DNA from: Microvelia longipes
Lineage: Eukaryota > Arthropoda > Insecta > Hemiptera > Veliidae
Reading direction: 5' to 3'
Length of the DNA: 64,000 nt
NCBI GenBank assembly: GCA_018340805.1
Contig: JACMZG010001911.1
Coordinates: forward strand, 33,454,533-33,518,532
Part shown: positions 22,611 through 36,625 of the stretch, piece after piece
Numbering within the stretch: position 1 is the first letter of the stretch
Layout of the letters: each line of letters begins with the position of its first letter
The notes under the pieces: model-generated
The model's input: only the letters and a program-made list of their open reading frames with translations
The model's database searches: none
What the model was told of the DNA's origin: nothing
Position numbers and translations under genes: made by a program

Positions 22611-22935
22611 GGTGGCCCTTAAAAATAAACTTTCTTTTTTCTTTGCTCCCAACCCCTAATTTTGTTCGAATATATGAAAAAATAATTCCATAAAAATGTC
22701 AGCCCGATCGAGGTGATTAACAGGTGATTAACGCCGGGCCTTTGAAGTTTTATAGGTGTCAAAATTCGTCAAAATTGAGATTTTCGTGACAAATTTTATT
22801 TCTGTGATTTTCACATTATTTTCTAGGTAAAAACAATACTTAACCTACTACCTAAACACTATGAACTTATCATTATGACCTGAAATGATCTAATTTTGTA
22901 CCTACTCTCATATTTAATAGTGAACATATATATTC
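22609..22935 (+). repeat. fold-back left arm, proximal part
   Basis: Pairs with about 27695-28020 in inverted orientation, with scattered mismatches and small indels. Confidence 0.85.
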
Positions 22936-22964
22936 ACCATATATATATAATATATATATAATAT

Positions 22965-23023
<59 letters not shown>

Positions 23024-23029
<6 letters not shown>

Positions 23030-25372
23030 GAAACTTCCCTGCTGAAGACTTTATTGCTGATTTGGAGATTTGCTTTGACAGAAACATAAAGGATGAATGA
23101 GGACAAAAAGAATGCTGTGCGTAGTTCTCTGTGTCAATAAATTGACAAATTTCTGTCGAAAATTAAGTACTCTTGATCAAACCGTTGTTGAAACCACCAT
23201 TATTAAAGAATACAAGGCACAAAGAAATTTTTGGCAGCAAATGAGGATATTGTTATGTTCGAGCCGATAAAGGAAACAAAACAGTAGCCATGAAGAGAGA
23301 AATGTACAACAGAAAAAAGTAACCAGCACTTGGCCGATGGAAATACTTACCTTAAATATGGTAGGGATCCCACTTCTACTTACCAAACAAAATCAAATGG
23401 TTTTTTCGAGAAATTAGTTAATGATAAGTATATTTCTAAACAATTTGGAGAGAGCCGTTTAATTTTCAATGCTGTGGCTCCCAGGTTGTATGGGGTGCCT
23501 AAAATTCACAAGAACAAGCCCATGTCTGAAGGCGATGACATGCGGCCAATTGTCTGTTGTATTTTGAGTCCACCTACAACCTGGGAAAGTTCATTGGGGA
23601 TATCTTAGGTGAGGTTTGTAATCACATCAATACGAGTAAAAAATTCTTATAAATTTAAAGAATCTATTAGCAACGTAGTTGTTCCACTTGATTGCATACT
23701 TGTGTCGTTTGATGTGGTTGCACTTTTTACCAATATTCCTCATGACTTGGTTCTAGCAATAGTTTCCACAAGGTGGGTTGAAATTAGTGCTTTCACTGAG
23801 ATGCCTAAAGATAGGTTCTTAGAAATCTTGAATTTCTTGTTAACGTCTGGTTACTTTTATTTGATAATCAAATTTATAAGCAATTGTTTGGAGTACAAAT
23901 GGATCTCCTTTAGCACCTGCTTTGGCTAGGTTAGCTATGAACTATATTATATCAAACACTGTGGCCCATTAGCTTATATAATGTATCTTAAAGCTTATGT
24001 AGATGACACGTTTGCTATTATTCCTAAAGATAAGGTAGAAGAGGTGGTAGAGTTAGTTTTCACTCTCGCTTACAGTTCACTTTGAAATAGAAAATGATAG
24101 TGGTGACATACCCCTTTTAGATACTAAGGTAGTTAGGAGTGAAAATGGTCGTTTGTTTTGGATTGGTATCAAAAGCCTTGTTGTTCGGGTAGGATTCTTG
24201 GTTTGATTCATACCACCCCTTCCACCAGAAAGTAAATTGTGTCACTAATCTTATGACCAAAATTATATCAATCAGTGATAACACCTTTATAAACAAGAAT
24301 AAACTATTGGTTAAAGATATGTTAATAAGAAACAAGTATCCGGTTGGGTTAATTAATTGTCTATGGGACAAATCTTTGTCTAGGGTTAATGATGTTGATA
24401 TTGCGCAAGAACAACCAGGGCAAATGGTTAATACTGACAACCCAGTTGTTCGTTATAGTAAGTCATACTATGTCATACTATGTCGTTATACTATGTCAAA
24501 GGTCTAAGTGAGGATCTTGGTAAAATTTTAAGGAGAGAGGTTGGTGTAACTTGCGCTTTTTATTCTAAGAGTAAAATTCGTTCTTTGTTCACGCCTCTTA
24601 AAGATGAGATTCCTTTGCCATTAAAGTCCAATTTTATATACCGTGTTAATTGTACTGACTGTGATACTTGTTATATTGGGTTAAGTACTCAATATCATAA
24701 AAGCAGGAAGTACCAACATGAATACTCAGTAAGGAATGTATTGCCTGTAAACTATGTGCGTAGAACTGCCTTGGCTATCCATGCTTTCAATTTAAAATAT
24801 CACTTTGATTTAGATAACATGACTATCCTACGTTTTGATCCTTGTGAGGACAGATTAAAGTGGTTGGAAATGCTGTATATCAAAAAAACAAGTAATACCT
24901 GTAATTATCGTACTGATATAAATGGATGTCTAGGCAGTTACAATCATATTATAAAGCCATTATAGTCTTTTCACCTTATTTCATTCTATTTATTATTACT
25001 TACTTTATTTTATTCTATTCATTTATTTACTTATTTCATTATTTATTTATTTTATTAAATTTATTTTATTTTATTTTATTTTTATTTATTTATTTCTTTT
25101 TGTTCTTCCTGGGAGATTAAGGAGTGGCAAACCTTGGTGTGGCACTTGAGAAGGGCGGGATGTTTTTCTAAGAGACCTTGGTAGTGACAGTACCTTGGTG
25201 TGGCATCTTAGTTTTAAAGGGGGGGCCTAGGAACAAGGTTTGTGGCGGTCTTGTTGTGGCATCTTAGGTCGGGGGGTTTTTATTATTTATTATTTTTATT
25301 ATCATTCTTAATTCATTATTTTTTATTTATTTATCTAATTTAATTTATTATTTATATTATTATATATATATA

Positions 25373-25443
<71 letters not shown>

Positions 25444-26130
25444 ATATTTATATATATATATATATAATATATATACAATTTTTTTATTATTATCCTTTTG
25501 GGTTTATATATGTTGGCTGCATGGTTTTAGGTTATTTTAAGTTTTGCCAATGCCTCCTGTGTCTTGGATATAGAAGGCCTTGTCATAAACTTCTTCTTAG
25601 TTTAGTTTCATGTTGTCATTTCTATTTTAACCTTCGTTGACTGTACTTCTTCTGCTTTTATATTGTGACTTTTTCATTTTTTAACTTTTATCATGTTTTA
25701 TTAGTTTGTACCTTCAATGTTTTTAACTTTTACTTTGTTTTTTAATTCATTTTTATGACAAATTATTTTAAATTAATGGACTTAGTTTTTATATTTTTTA
25801 AACTTTTATTTTAAATTTTGCATGGGTCTCCTGGCCATAGTAGATGAAGACTGTGATTATTTCGTAAGTAAAATGTTTTATTTTATTTTTATATAAAAAT
25901 ATTTAAATTAAGTTCTCTAATTTCTTGGTTTATTTTTGTTATTGTCATTCTTATTTAATTTATCTATTTTTCAATTTACACTATCTAAATAGATTGATGT
26001 TATCTTGTGTTGCAAAGGGCCCTGATGAAGAATTTGTAGTAAAATTCGAATCGTTGGCGAGAAATAAAATATAGTTTTCATGTAAAGCGTGTTTTTATTC
26101 ATAACCTTTCCCGAGATTGGTGGATGACGC
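23024..26130 (+). mobile_element. Penelope-like retroelement (PLE), decayed copy
   Basis: Contains a PLE reverse transcriptase followed by a GIY-YIG endonuclease (see the pseudogene entry). A long T/A-rich 3' region follows, with ATTTATTT runs, two cttggtgtggca repeats (25133 and 25193) and an (AT)n tract at 25362-25480. It lies inside the left arm of the fold-back element. Near its 3' end, 26022-26050 reads CTGATGA plus a 6-bp stem (GAATTT/AAATTC) plus GAATC, close to the hammerhead core known from many PLEs but with the GAAA altered. (AT)n tracts flank it at 22940-23023 and 26131-26192. Confidence 0.88.
23257..24963 (+). pseudogene. Penelope-type reverse transcriptase and GIY-YIG endonuclease, frameshifted
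   Basis: The PLE-specific RADKGNKT motif is at about 23260. A 92-residue frame at 23330 carries the first RT motifs (RLYGVPKIHKNKP and MRPIVCCILSPPT). Motif A is SFDVVALFTNIPHDL (catalytic Asp about 23711), motif B is near 23890-23930 (GVQM then SPLAPALARLAMNY, split by a frameshift) and motif C is YVDDT at about 23996. The thumb region follows (WYQKPCCSGRILG, then NKYPVGLINCL). The endonuclease at about 24480-24963 has IYRVNCTDCDTCYIG and ends in a normal stop. At least four frameshifts or stops break the frame, so it is dead. RT plus GIY-YIG in this order is diagnostic for endonuclease-bearing PLEs. Confidence 0.92.
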
Positions 26131-26196
<66 letters not shown>

Positions 26197-26212
26197 TTTT
26201 TTTTTTTTTTTT
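26131..26212. repeat. (AT)n tract followed by T run
   Basis: Marks the junction between the Penelope-like element and the resumed fold-back arm. Confidence 0.85.
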
Positions 26213-26570
26213 TCCTGAAAACTGTTCAAAAAACGTTATTCACTATTGAGTATAACTAATATAATATGTATTTTTATCAATTCATTGGCATATTATATTT
26301 TTGTATACTGCCTTTTATAGTTATACCAAAATTAGCAGACCTAATGTGTAACATACAAAACACTGTCATCCCATCTCGCAGTAGGTGAAAGCTAAGTAAT
26401 AAGTATAATAGTCTAATTTAGTTTCAAGAATTATGACATCTGAAACTTTGTGTGCCCCCCCCCTTTGCATGACCATCTCCCCTCTTCCCTATAGTAGAAT
26501 ACGAAATTTTATAGAATTTCCACAAAAAATTAATAGAATAAAGAAAGGCAAGATAGGTTATAACTCTGGC
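26213..26570 (+). repeat. fold-back left arm, distal part
   Basis: Continues the left arm after the insertion. Pairs with about 27300-27660 inverted, through cattggcatattat, gcagtaggtgaaagc and gaataaagaaaggcaagata. Confidence 0.82.
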
Positions 26571-26764
26571 ATCGAACACCGGTAAGTGCAATGGAGCTTG
26601 CAGAAATATTGAGAACCTCTTAGAAAAGGATTTGCTACCTGCCTTGTAGGCACCACTTATTTGAAGTTGCGTTTAAGGTTTTGAGGTATTGGTTATGGAG
26701 GTAGGTTATTGAGGTAGGTTATTGAGGTAAGGTTTCTTCTTTGGACAATTTCATAACAACTAGA

Positions 26765-27031
26765 AAAATGTCTCCCAGAGGTGGACTAGACTAATAGCTC
26801 CCAGAGGTGGACTAGACAAATGGATCCCAGAGGTGGACTAGACAAATGGCTCCCAGAGGTGGACTAGACAAATGGCTCCCAGAGGCGGACTAGACAAATG
26901 GCTCCCAGAAGTGGTCTAGACTAATGGCTCTCAGAGGTGGTCTAGACTAATGGCTCTCAGAGGTGAACTAGGCTAATGGCTCCCAGAGGTGGACTAGACA
27001 AATGGCTTCCAGAGGTAGACTAGACTAATGG
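26765..27031. repeat. 26-bp minisatellite, about 10 copies
   Basis: The unit reads close to ggctcccagagg-tggactagac-aaat, with substitutions between copies (aat/taa, ctccc/ctctc). It lies in the centre of the fold-back element. A shorter tandem (ttattgaggtaggt) precedes it at 26690-26735. Confidence 0.92.
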
Positions 27032-27299
27032 GTCTAAATTTATTTTATTTTGAGAATACTTTTTATTAATTAATGTTACTAATTTTAATTAACGCATTAT
27101 TTTATTAAATAAAGTAATCTGTGTGTAAGTAATAAAGTAATTTTTTTATTTTACTTTTGGCTTGTTTCTTAAAACACTTCCTTGGTATTTTCCTTGACTT
27201 ATCTTTAATCCTTAAGTGGACACTAGGGTTATTTTACCTGAATGTATTTTGGTAAACAATTTTTTGTCAATTACTAATGTATTAATTAACTCTATTCAA

Positions 27300-28020
27300 A
27301 ATTATAATCTATCTTGCCTTTCTTTATTCTATTTAGTTTTTGTAAATATTCTATAAACGCTCATAGTTTACTATAGGGAAGAGGGGGGGGTCAGGCAAAG
27401 AGGGGGGGGGGGTAACACACAAAGTTCAGATGTCATAATAATGACTTGTTTGAAAATAAATTAAGACCAAAAACAAATTGAAAATTCTTGAAACTGAATA
27501 GGACTACTATACTCACTACTTAGCTTTCACCTACTGCGAGATATGATAACTGTTTTGTATGTTGCACATTAGGTACAAAAACATAATATGCCAATGAATT
27601 GATAACAAAAAACATAATACATGAGTTATACTTAACAGTGTAGAAAAAAAAGAATGTTTTTTGAAACAAATTTCAGAAAAAATATATTTGTCCACCATTA
27701 AATATAGGAGTAGGTACAAAATAAGATCATTTTGTCAGGTCAAAATGATTAGTTCATAGTGTCTAATTAGTGTGTTAAGTATTGTTTTTACCTAGAAAAT
27801 AATGTAAAAAATTATAGAAAAAAAAATTTGTCACGAACATCACAATTTTGACGAATTTTGACACCTATAAAACTTCAAAGGCCCGGCGGCACCTGTTAAT
27901 CACCTCCGATCGGGCTGACATTTTTATGGAATTATTTTTTTATATATTCGAACAAAATTAGGGGTTGGGAGTACAATATTTCTAACATTTTTTTTCACCC
28001 CTATAGCTAAGGGCCACCCT
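27300..28020 (-). repeat. fold-back right arm
   Basis: Inverted counterpart of the left arm, uninterrupted, about 720 bp. It keeps the arrangement that existed before the Penelope-like element entered the other arm. Confidence 0.85.
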
Positions 28021-29421
28021 AATATATATACTTACATTTATATATATTTATATAAACCTCAAAAAGATTTACATATTCTTGATCATGAAGTATGATAGCC
28101 ATGTAGCTTGAATTAATTTTTTTATGAAGCTACATTTAATGGTAAGCTTTTTATATTGAATGTTACATTTTTGCAAACATTAGTTTATTGTCCGATACGA
28201 TAACATATAAGTGGATATATGATGACTTCCCTTGAACTTACACAGGAATAAGGTCCCTTCTTCACCTTTTCAATTTCTTTTCCTTTTATTTTCTATTTTA
28301 ATAAATAAGTCAGTGAATTAATTGAGAAGAAAAAAAAGTTAGATGAAATGGTCGAGACAAGGTCACTGGGATAATCACCCCAGTCTCTCAAGTCCTCAAG
28401 GGACGAATAAAACTGACTTCTTGTTTTTCCCAGTGGACTTCTCTTTCTCCTAATACACTTGATTCGAAACTTTACTTAAGATCTCTTCCTTATTGTAGCC
28501 ATTCTGTGCAATTCTTCTTAAATCTTTTCTTCTTTATTTTTTAAAATAAGGGAAAAACAGAGGGAGGACAGTTCGAACTTTTTAGAAGTGGCCACTAGAG
28601 AATCAAAATCTGTAACATGGTTAAAAAGAATCGACTTAGACATTCTTTTTTGTATTGACTGAAAAATCCACCTGACTTAAAATGAGAAAAATCAAGAAAA
28701 TTGAAGACAGTAGAGCAATCTTTCCCATGAGAGATAAAGAAGCCCCTAAGAACAAAAAAGCTATTAGTGGACAGTCTTGAGAAAATGTTATTGGAAAAGA
28801 TCCGGTTTGAGTTTGGGAAAGCCAGAAAAGGGATATTGAAACAATTTTCTTGATAACAATGCTCTCTGACTTGAAGACAACTTAAGACTTCTTCTTCTAA
28901 CATGATAACAAAACAATAGATACGACGTGTCCTCCTTTCTCTCTGGTTTATGTCTAAGTCTTTTAATGTATCTTAAGAAGTTTTTAACACTAAGCTTTAA
29001 TAACAAACTGATAACAACAGTCAAGAAGATCAGATACAATATCTATTCTTATAATTTTGCTTTTCTAAGACAATTTTCTACAAAGTTCTTCTTGTAGTTT
29101 TTGTCAAAAGAAATATTATCCTTTACAAAATCCTATTCAAGTATCTCTTCAACTAACTAAAGGATCTCTCAAATTTTCTCATTTTTGCATTCTCATCTTG
29201 TTTTTTAATAATTTGATGAAATTTTAAACGAGATTTAACAATGAAAATTTGAGATTTTTATACTTCAGATTTTGCACTATATCGGTTAACTACTTCTAAA
29301 TAGTTAAGTTAGGTTAATCGAGCAATTAGAAGCAAGAGTTGAGCACATTTTTATCAACTTGTTATATTACATTGATTTATCGTTGGGATGACTAATTACT
29401 TTAAACTTGATCTTTTTACAG
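28021..29421. other. beat intron, nothing recognised
   Basis: Antisense open frames at 28595-29039 are AT-rich and show no family resemblance. Ends in the acceptor tract gatctttttacag. Confidence 0.45.
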
Positions 29422-29555
29422 AGGAGCCTCTCTCAAATCCAGAGCTCTACGTAGATAAAACTAAATATACTCTTGGAGAAAAAGTAAGAGCCAACTGCAC
29501 ATCTAGATTTGGCTTCCCTGCTGCCAATCTAACTTTTTTCATCAATAACTTCCAG
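29422..29555 (+). CDS. Beaten-path (Beat) family protein, exon encoding the start of the second Ig domain
   Basis: A 134-nt exon that opens with two bases completing the Glu codon left by the 18593-18728 exon, then EEPLSNPELYVDKTKYTLGE, KVRANCTSRFGFPAANLTFF and INNFQ. This matches the Beat pattern in which the linker is followed by the B strand of Ig2, with its conserved Cys in VRANCTS, the Pro-Ala turn, and the C strand hydrophobic core (LTFFINN in place of the usual L-x-W-F-I-N-G). N-C-T and N-L-T are potential N-glycosylation sites. The acceptor is tctttttacag and the donor CCAG|GTAAAT. The exon ends in phase 0, matching 43483. Phase agreement on both sides strongly supports one transcript. 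Confidence 0.9.
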
Positions 29556-31276
<1,721 letters not shown>

Positions 31277-31825
31277 GACTATTGGGCTTCTCAAATTAAA
31301 CAATATTTTAAATCTATTGGTCATTTAGACACCTGGAATTCTTTAATAAGCCAACCTGTACAATTTATCTCTAAAAAAAAAGAATTATTACTTAGCTATG
31401 AAATCCATTTGAGACAAAATGATCTAAACAAATTTGCATTATCTCATTATGCATATCTTTATAGCTTCCCTTTGTCTTTGAGCCAAATTTCTACTTATCT
31501 CCTACTCAATCTTCCAATTGAGATAGTGCGAATTATCTCTCAACTCAGAGCTGCTAATAATCACGTCTTCCAAGTTTATTATAAAAACAATTCTTATAAA
31601 TTCAGTCCCTTGAGTCCCTGTAGTTTATGTAATATTAATGTAAATGAAAATTGTCTCCATTTCCTGACTGTATGTCCAGCCTTCGATCTTCTAAGAAACG
31701 ATGTTATTATTGCCAATAATTTAAGTTTTCTTCTAGACCCTCTATCTCCAGATAATGCTAGATTACTTTTTAAGTTTACCATTTCTGCTCTTCAACTTCG
31801 AGCTTTCCAATTAGGCGACACATGA
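31277..31825 (+). pseudogene. LINE ORF2 C-terminal fragment (5'-truncated non-LTR retrotransposon)
   Basis: The frame is open for about 180 residues from DYWASQIKQYFKSIGHLDTW to a stop after QLGDT. It contains the C-terminal zinc-knuckle motif C-SLC-NINVNENCLHFLTVCP (C-x2-C...H...C) found after the RT domain of Jockey/RTE/I-type LINEs. No RT catalytic motifs are present, so this is the usual 5'-truncated copy. It sits in the sense direction in a beat intron. The clade is uncertain. Confidence 0.72.
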
Positions 31826-32510
31826 AATTATTTAACCTTCATTTGGTCTTCCAGTGATTATTATTGTAAACAATATGTATGCATTTTTCTTTTCTCTTTT
31901 TAAACTCCCTTATTCGTTATGTTTTGTACTATTATTATTACTTCTAATTTTTTGTATTTTTTCCCATCATTTCTTGTTTTTGTCTTAAAGCATGTACTAA
32001 GATATTTTTATATACTGATAGGTAACATATAATAAATAGATTTCCTCTTTAGTTGTCATATTGAACTTAATTTCATATACTAATTACTTTATAATTTTTT
32101 ATTTGTCTTTTTTCTAATGCTTATAACTGAAATATAAAAAAGTTAAAAAAAATAAATACATGAATTTTATAGAAGAAATGATTTTGGTAAAATAATAATA
32201 AATATTTTTTATCGATTTTTAATCATCATTTGTTAGTCTATGTGTCAAACTTAAGTTTGTTTTCTTTTTATAAAAGGTGTTATAAAATTTAAAAATAAAT
32301 TAAAAATTAAAAAACTAAAAAAAATAATAATAATTAAAATTAAATAAATAAAATACATAAAAATAAGAATATCTTATATAATAAATAGGTCCAAGCTTTC
32401 TTAATTTATATCATTTAAATCTGCTTAAATTGGCAACTCATTTGTATGAGACCAATAGAGTCTCAGAACAAATATTGTATAAATAAATAAAATAAATAAA
32501 TATTTAATTT
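31826..32510 (+). repeat. probable LINE 3' UTR and A-rich tail
   Basis: AT-rich sequence downstream of the LINE stop, ending in aataaataaaataaataaat near 32480-32500, a tail pattern like that at 36600-36625. Confidence 0.5.
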
Positions 32511-34644
32511 TTAACAGTTGTTTGCTAAAACCGCTACGCAATGCATATAAAGGTCATCAAGTCAAGCTTGGTTACCTTTCATTCATTATCTTTATTCTTG
32601 TCAATAAACTTGTAACTATCTTGATTTCCATTTAAGTGTTCTTTACTCCATACTCTAAAACTAACAAACTAAGTGAGTTTTTCACGCCACACTCATCAAA
32701 TTTTTGCCACAATAATATCCTAAGAATTGTTTAAGTGTTTGTTATACTATTTGTTTCACCTAATTTCAGCTGCAATTATTTGAATTGAACTCATTTTCTT
32801 TCTTATAAATGAAGACTAAAATATCGAGTTTTGATACTTAGGCAACTTCTGTATAGAAAATTAGGTCTTACGCCAGTAGTTAAAACTACTGGAAGATGCT
32901 AAAGCATCTTCGCTTTAGTTATAAATAATCTACTTATCCATAAATGTTTGTATACATAGAACTTTATGTATTCTATTTTCCACTCCATCCATGTTGTATT
33001 ACAACCCAATGTTTTGTCAGCAAGGTCTTGTTTTGTTCTACTATGAAGACATTTAAAACCATTGATAATCTAAATTTAAAGCTATAAATATAATATTTTA
33101 TGCCATTATCGTGATTTAGTTTATGTTTAGTTAGGTAAATTTCCTTACTAGCTATTATTACTGGATAATTTAGTATGGATAAGATAACGAGAGGACACTA
33201 TGGACTTTCCCAATGATTAACTACTCTCGCTTGTGTTATACATTATGCTACAAGGTCTCAAATAATGGTTTTACAGTGTTTTTCCAAAACCATCTATAAT
33301 AATTATTTTGGGTTGTAAATAATTTTTATTTGATTTATGACTTTTCAGTTAGTAGGCCTTGTTATTAAATATCAAAAGTTATTTTAAATACTGTAAAAGT
33401 GAAAATATGTCCATTTTGATAAGACTTAAATTTATTTAGAATAATTTTTGAATTAATAGCTTTTAAATAATTCGAAAAATATAAGCGTGCAATGTATGAT
33501 TTTTCAATATAAGTGTGCAATATAAGATTTTGCAATATAAGTGTTTGTTGTGTTACAGATTTATATATATTCAGATTGTAGTTATGTTTTAGAATATCGT
33601 ACTTACTTACTTAGAATATCGTAATATAAATAATATATTATTATAATATATTATTTATTGTTTCAATATTAATAGTTTTTGTTTAATGTGTTAAAAATAA
33701 TAAAGGACAATGGGAACTGTAGAAGATATGATCTGCTATTAGAAATCTATCATTTCTATTTATTGACTTTTTACTGATTGAAAATAAAATATAATATCCT
33801 AAATAAACATGACCGGGTTCTATTTGATTTAAAACTGAATTTACTAAGCGACATCAGTTAAGAATTATTTTTCAGTTCTTAGCCCCTAACTGTTTGTTTT
33901 AAAATTTTTACTCGTTCTTCATATTTTCCCAAATTATTTTTTTAAATTATAATATTTTGAGTAAAAACTGACGTAGCAATTACTTTTTAAAACATAATTT
34001 GGTAAAGTTATTGGGTATGGATTAAGATGTATCTGTAAGTTCGTGATAATAACAATATAGTCTGATAAATAGGTACCCACTGCTTTTAAAAGTACATAAA
34101 AATATTATATCGTGATGAGATATGTTATATTTTTTCTAAAATTAAATAGCTTAATCGCAATCTATCTTATACTTTTCTTCTAAAATGTAATACCCTACTT
34201 TAAAGTATAAATAGCGAAGTTTTCACCTACATGATAAGAGTAATTTTAAAACAAAGTTTCTTTTGGAGTGCCTCAAGGTAGTTTCGCATAGCCCATGATA
34301 TTTACGTATGATGTACTATAGTAAGAATCTTACATTTTGTCCTTAAAGCGAATTTTTATGTTTTATGATGTAATTTTGACATTATTTGATGTTTATATCT
34401 GTTTTTATAGTGGCAGAAGTGAGCTTTACTAAAACTAAAAATGCTTTTTAAAGTTAAGTTTACATAAAGATATGTATGAAAACTTTTTTATTTTATAAAG
34501 TTTTATGTTTCGTAAAGCTATTGTACTTTTTAAAATATCAAATTTCTAACAACAAAATTTATTTTACATTATACTTGAAAATGTTTATTTTAAGCTATAT
34601 TAGTAACACTGTGTTGTAGCTATCTTTTCCAGTAACTATATGAA
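32511..34644. other. beat intron, nothing recognised
   Basis: Only a short tandem (caatataagtgtgcaatataag-type units, 33475-33545) stands out. Confidence 0.4.
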
Positions 34645-34800
34645 AATATCAGCCACCTCCGTAGTATATAACGTTAAAACGTCAGTTATTATTTGACCTT
34701 TGACGCCACGGAGATCTGGGGTTCGCATCCCAGGTTACGCTCTCAGTTTATATAAGATTATTATTCAAATATATTATCGCCAACTTTAGATTACACTTTG
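34645..34800 (+). repeat. SINE-like repeat with tRNA B-box-like motif, copy B
   Basis: Second copy of the 15576-15740 repeat in the same orientation. Contains ggggttcgcatcccagg at about 34708-34724, closer to the B-box consensus than copy A. Confidence 0.5.
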
Positions 34801-35912
34801 AGCTTAACAGTTGCCGTAATCACTTTAGTTGGTTCCCGCAAGGTTTATTCTTGATGGGACGCAAGACTCTAAACAGGCATTATTATTATTATTATATGAA
34901 AGTATCAGAAGTAATAATTAATCCTGGATAATTACTAAATCATGATGATACAATACACGCAGCCTGATATAATATTTCCCTGTTCTTCAGCATGTTGGTT
35001 GACCTTTCATAACTAATTATAGCAGGATTTTAGTAATAAAAACATGTTTTGACAGTTTTGTACTTTAAATCTCAAATCTAATTTTGCATTTTCATAGTCA
35101 AAATAAAATGTTTTTTATATCTATATTTTTAATGTGTTAAGAAAACTCATCTTTTCTTGAGGGAAAAAATTATAAAGTCAAATTTAGTTTCTACTGTTTT
35201 GAATAAACATAAAAAAAGATATCATTCTTATAATGAAAAAATAATTCCACAAATTCTTTATATGTTAATAAATATTTTTAAGATGGAATTTGACAGTTGC
35301 ATCACTATCTCTGTATACAGAATTTTCATTGGCCTGGTTTACAATGTTATAATATTTTTTTAATTATTGTAAAAATTTATTATATGTGGCATATTCATTT
35401 GAAGCATAAGGTTTAAAGGGGGATTTTTTTATTTTCTTTTCATTTAGGTGTTGGAGGGAGAGGATACTTGAGATTATTTCTTATTAAAATGCAAAAGAAG
35501 CCATTCCAAAAATTAGTCTAAGTAGACTTCTTTATCTAATTTTCATTGTTATTAAAGAAAACAGAAAGATGAGAAAAAATTGAAATTAAACTTTATATTT
35601 GAGTTAATTATTGAACTGAAGCATATAAATAAATTGAGCACGAGGTAATTCGATACTTTTCTTTTTAACTTAAAGCTATCAATATAAATATACGTTAGCT
35701 CAACTGAACCTTAATTTTGATTATAGTGCCATGTTTAAATGCTTTAGACTCTAGAGTGAACCTCCAAATTTATAGACCATAACTCCATCAAGATTTTATT
35801 AAAATTGAGGTTGCTACCCAGGTAAATAAGTACAAATAACTAAATAAATCCTCTCTAATTCTCTAATAACAACAAATGACCTAGATGGAGAATTCAAATT
35901 GAGTATATCAAG
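34801..35912. other. beat intron, nothing recognised
   Basis: A short frame at 35157-35363 is AT-rich and unassigned. Confidence 0.4.
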
Positions 35913-36272
35913 AGATGGCAAAATTTATGGGACAATACAGAAAACAACAAACTTAAAACCATCAAATCGCGGATAGAAGAATAGAGAACGTGCTACAGAG
36001 AAAACAGACACGAGGAGACAGTGCTCTGCAGATTGCGACTTGGACACACTAGAATAACACACAGCTATTTATTCGCAATAGACAAAGAACGACCAAAATG
36101 CAGACTCTGCAATGAACTGTTAACAGTACAGCATTTCCTAATGGTCTGCATTAGGCTGCAAGACTCACTTCAATTTCACCAAATACCGACAACAATGGCA
36201 GACATTTTAGGCGACGATGAACAAACCATTCAAAATTTATTAAACTTTTTAACAGATAACGAGTTCTATTGA
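35913..36272 (+). pseudogene. Jockey-like LINE ORF2 C-terminus (truncated, one stop)
   Basis: Reads RWQNLWDNTENNKLKTIKSR, then after one in-frame stop ENRHEETVLCRLRLGHTRIT and the zinc-knuckle region (CRLCNELLTVQHFLMVC). The W-x2-LW...NKL-IK and R-E-LCRLR-GHTR-TH motifs are characteristic of the region downstream of RT in Jockey-clade LINEs. It ends with NEFY and a stop, as many Jockey ORF2 proteins do. No RT core is present. Confidence 0.85.
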
Positions 36273-36625
36273 GACGTATAACCAGATACTATCTAAATTA
36301 TCCATTTAAACCTATAGAGTATAAAATGTAGTCTTTTTAAATCTATCAATATCTAATTTAAACTTATACTTAATATCAGCTATATTATATCTTATATATC
36401 TAAGTAATAAATCATCTAGCTTATCTTGACCATTTAAATAATCATAATCCTCTATATCATAAATAATTATAACCTATATAGTATCATTTAAATAATCTAG
36501 CTCATATTAATCATCTAATTGTTAATATTTAATTTGTTAATATGTATTATTATAGACTATTGTAGAGGTGCTAATGACCTAAGAGTTGAGCACCTCAAAA
36601 ATAAATAAATAAAATAAAAATAAAA
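36273..36625 (+). repeat. Jockey-like LINE 3' UTR and tail
   Basis: Ends with gagttgagcacctc followed by aaaaataaataaataaaat, typical of insect Jockey elements. Confidence 0.65.

Larger units (their letters stand above)
22609..28020. mobile_element. fold-back element with long inverted arms, interrupted by a Penelope-like element
   Basis: The left end AGGGTGGCCCTTA (22609) and the right end TAAGGGCCACCCT (28008-28020) are inverted copies. Inverted similarity continues for about 0.7 kb: 22609-22935 then 26213-26570 on the left, against 28020 down to about 27300 on the right. Strong shared blocks include the stretch around ccccaaccccta-ttttgttcgaatata, tgtcagcccgatcg, gcctttgaagttttatagg and ctcgcagtaggtgaaagctaagta. 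The central part (26571-27299) is not inverted and contains a 26-bp minisatellite. Without the Penelope-like insertion (about 23.0-26.2 kb) the element is about 2.1 kb. It has no transposase. Both ends sit in AT dinucleotides, so a target duplication cannot be read. Confidence 0.82.

Noticed and set aside
26765..27031. CRISPR array
   Set aside because: Units are contiguous 26-bp tandem copies without unique spacers, and the genome is eukaryotic.
28595..29039. Antisense frames of 83-102 codons inside the beat intron
   Set aside because: Low-complexity hydrophobic composition, no recognisable motif, overlapping each other in different frames.
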